This document shows, one piece after another, positions 36,410-36,680 of a stretch of DNA of 36,680 nucleotides. Both the position numbers and the translations under genes were made by a program. The DNA lies in NCBI RefSeq assembly GCF_014803725.1, contig NZ_JAAVBE010000017.1, forward strand, positions 1-36,680. The letters are read 5' to 3'. Source of the DNA: Desulfovibrio sp. Its GTDB lineage: Bacteria; Desulfobacterota; Desulfovibrionia; Desulfovibrionales; Desulfovibrionaceae. How positions within the stretch are numbered: the stretch's first letter is position 1; every line of letters begins with the position of its first letter. A model generated the notes under the pieces. It was not told where the DNA came from. It saw only the letters and a program-made list of their open reading frames with translations, and searched no databases.

Positions 36410-36433
36410 GGGCGGCGGGAAAACCCGCCGCCC
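36410..36433 (-). other. Strong hairpin between dctM and dctP
   Basis: GGGCGGCGGG (36410-36419) and CCCGCCGCCC (36424-36433) form a perfect 10-bp stem around four bases. No T-run follows on the minus strand, so it is more likely an mRNA-processing or stabilising structure than a terminator. It could let dctP, needed in large amounts, be made in excess over dctM. Confidence 0.6.
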
Positions 36434-36446
36434 GTCCTGCACTTGC

Positions 36447-36680
36447 TTACGGTGCGGCCACGGTCATCATGTTCGGCAGGAACATGACGAGGCTCGGGAA
36501 GACCACCAGGATGACAATGGCGAGCAGGTTGGCGAAGACCATGGGCATGGCCTTGAGGGAGATGATCTCCAGCGACTGGTTGGAGATACCCGAGGCGATG
36601 AACATGTTCTCGCCGAGCGGCGGCGTGGAGAAGCCGATGCCGCAGCAGCAGATGAGGATGAGGCCGAAGTGGATGGGGTC
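36447..36680 (-). CDS. dctM: TRAP transporter large permease DctM, C-terminal part (5' end outside the window)
   Basis: The last 77 codons of a membrane protein on the minus strand, ending with TAA at 36447-36449. The sequence DPIHFGLILICCCGIGFSTP followed by PLGENMFIASG and two hydrophobic segments is the C-terminal end of the DctM ion-coupled permease, which moves substrate using a sodium gradient. The rest lies beyond 36680. Confidence 0.92.
   Translation of the reverse strand, partial: DPIHFGLILICCCGIGFSTPPLGENMFIASGISNQSLEIISLKAMPMVFANLLAIVILVVFPSLVMFLPNMMTVAAP

Overview
The window is high-GC DNA (genes roughly 65-70% G+C by eye) and most likely comes from a Desulfovibrionaceae-type sulfate-reducing deltaproteobacterium. 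The evidence is a periplasmic CbiK cobaltochelatase with a signal peptide, a CobA-HemD fusion, rubrerythrin, a TRAP transporter, an RRM-type RNA-binding protein, a single-domain AICAR transformylase and a FlxA-like protein. The species cannot be fixed from the sequence alone. No rRNA, tRNA, CRISPR array, phage module or complete insertion sequence was seen.

Layout. 1-2630: end of a probable RNA methyltransferase, then coaX-eno with a terminator. 2680-3420: an RRM protein and an AT-richer intergenic stretch. 3418-4946: a membrane protein and a secreted protein of unknown function. 5019-6523: thiC with a full control region (promoter, TPP riboswitch, intrinsic terminator). 6814-9943: a YgjP-like peptidase, a FlxA-like protein, rubrerythrin and a YpfJ-like zinc peptidase. 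10021-14176: pepA, cobA-hemD, purN and a small protein, all on the plus strand. 14195-16595: a GNAT acetyltransferase and rpsA on the minus strand. 16626-17872: a cobalamin riboswitch and cbiK. 17875-20571: a divergent pair, DUF362 and an NFACT protein, both apparently leaderless. 20731-26730: a PfkB kinase, then a minus-strand phosphorelay set (HD-GYP response regulator, HPt, hybrid histidine kinase) with cutA at the end. 27059-31791: a small protein, AICAR transformylase, cobB and a glycosyltransferase. 31712-35177: an mcrBC restriction island. 35259-36680: dctP and the end of dctM.

Themes. Tetrapyrrole and B12 synthesis recurs: CobA-HemD makes uroporphyrinogen III and precorrin-2, CbiK inserts cobalt, and CobB amidates the ring. 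The cbiK leader carries a B12 riboswitch. Purine synthesis appears twice (purN, AICAR transformylase), and vitamin supply is represented by coaX and thiC.

The most unusual feature is a family of about 195-bp intergenic repeats (copies at 6558-6751, 21814-22008 and 26791-26985, with shortened relatives at 3332-3370 and 20599-20638). Each full copy is built around a roughly 96-bp imperfect palindrome whose arms change together between copies, so the folded form appears to be what is kept. The second is the McrBC system: its McrB carries an EVE/PUA-like domain inside the AAA+ GTPase and has an AT-rich N-terminal half that does not match the rest of the gene.
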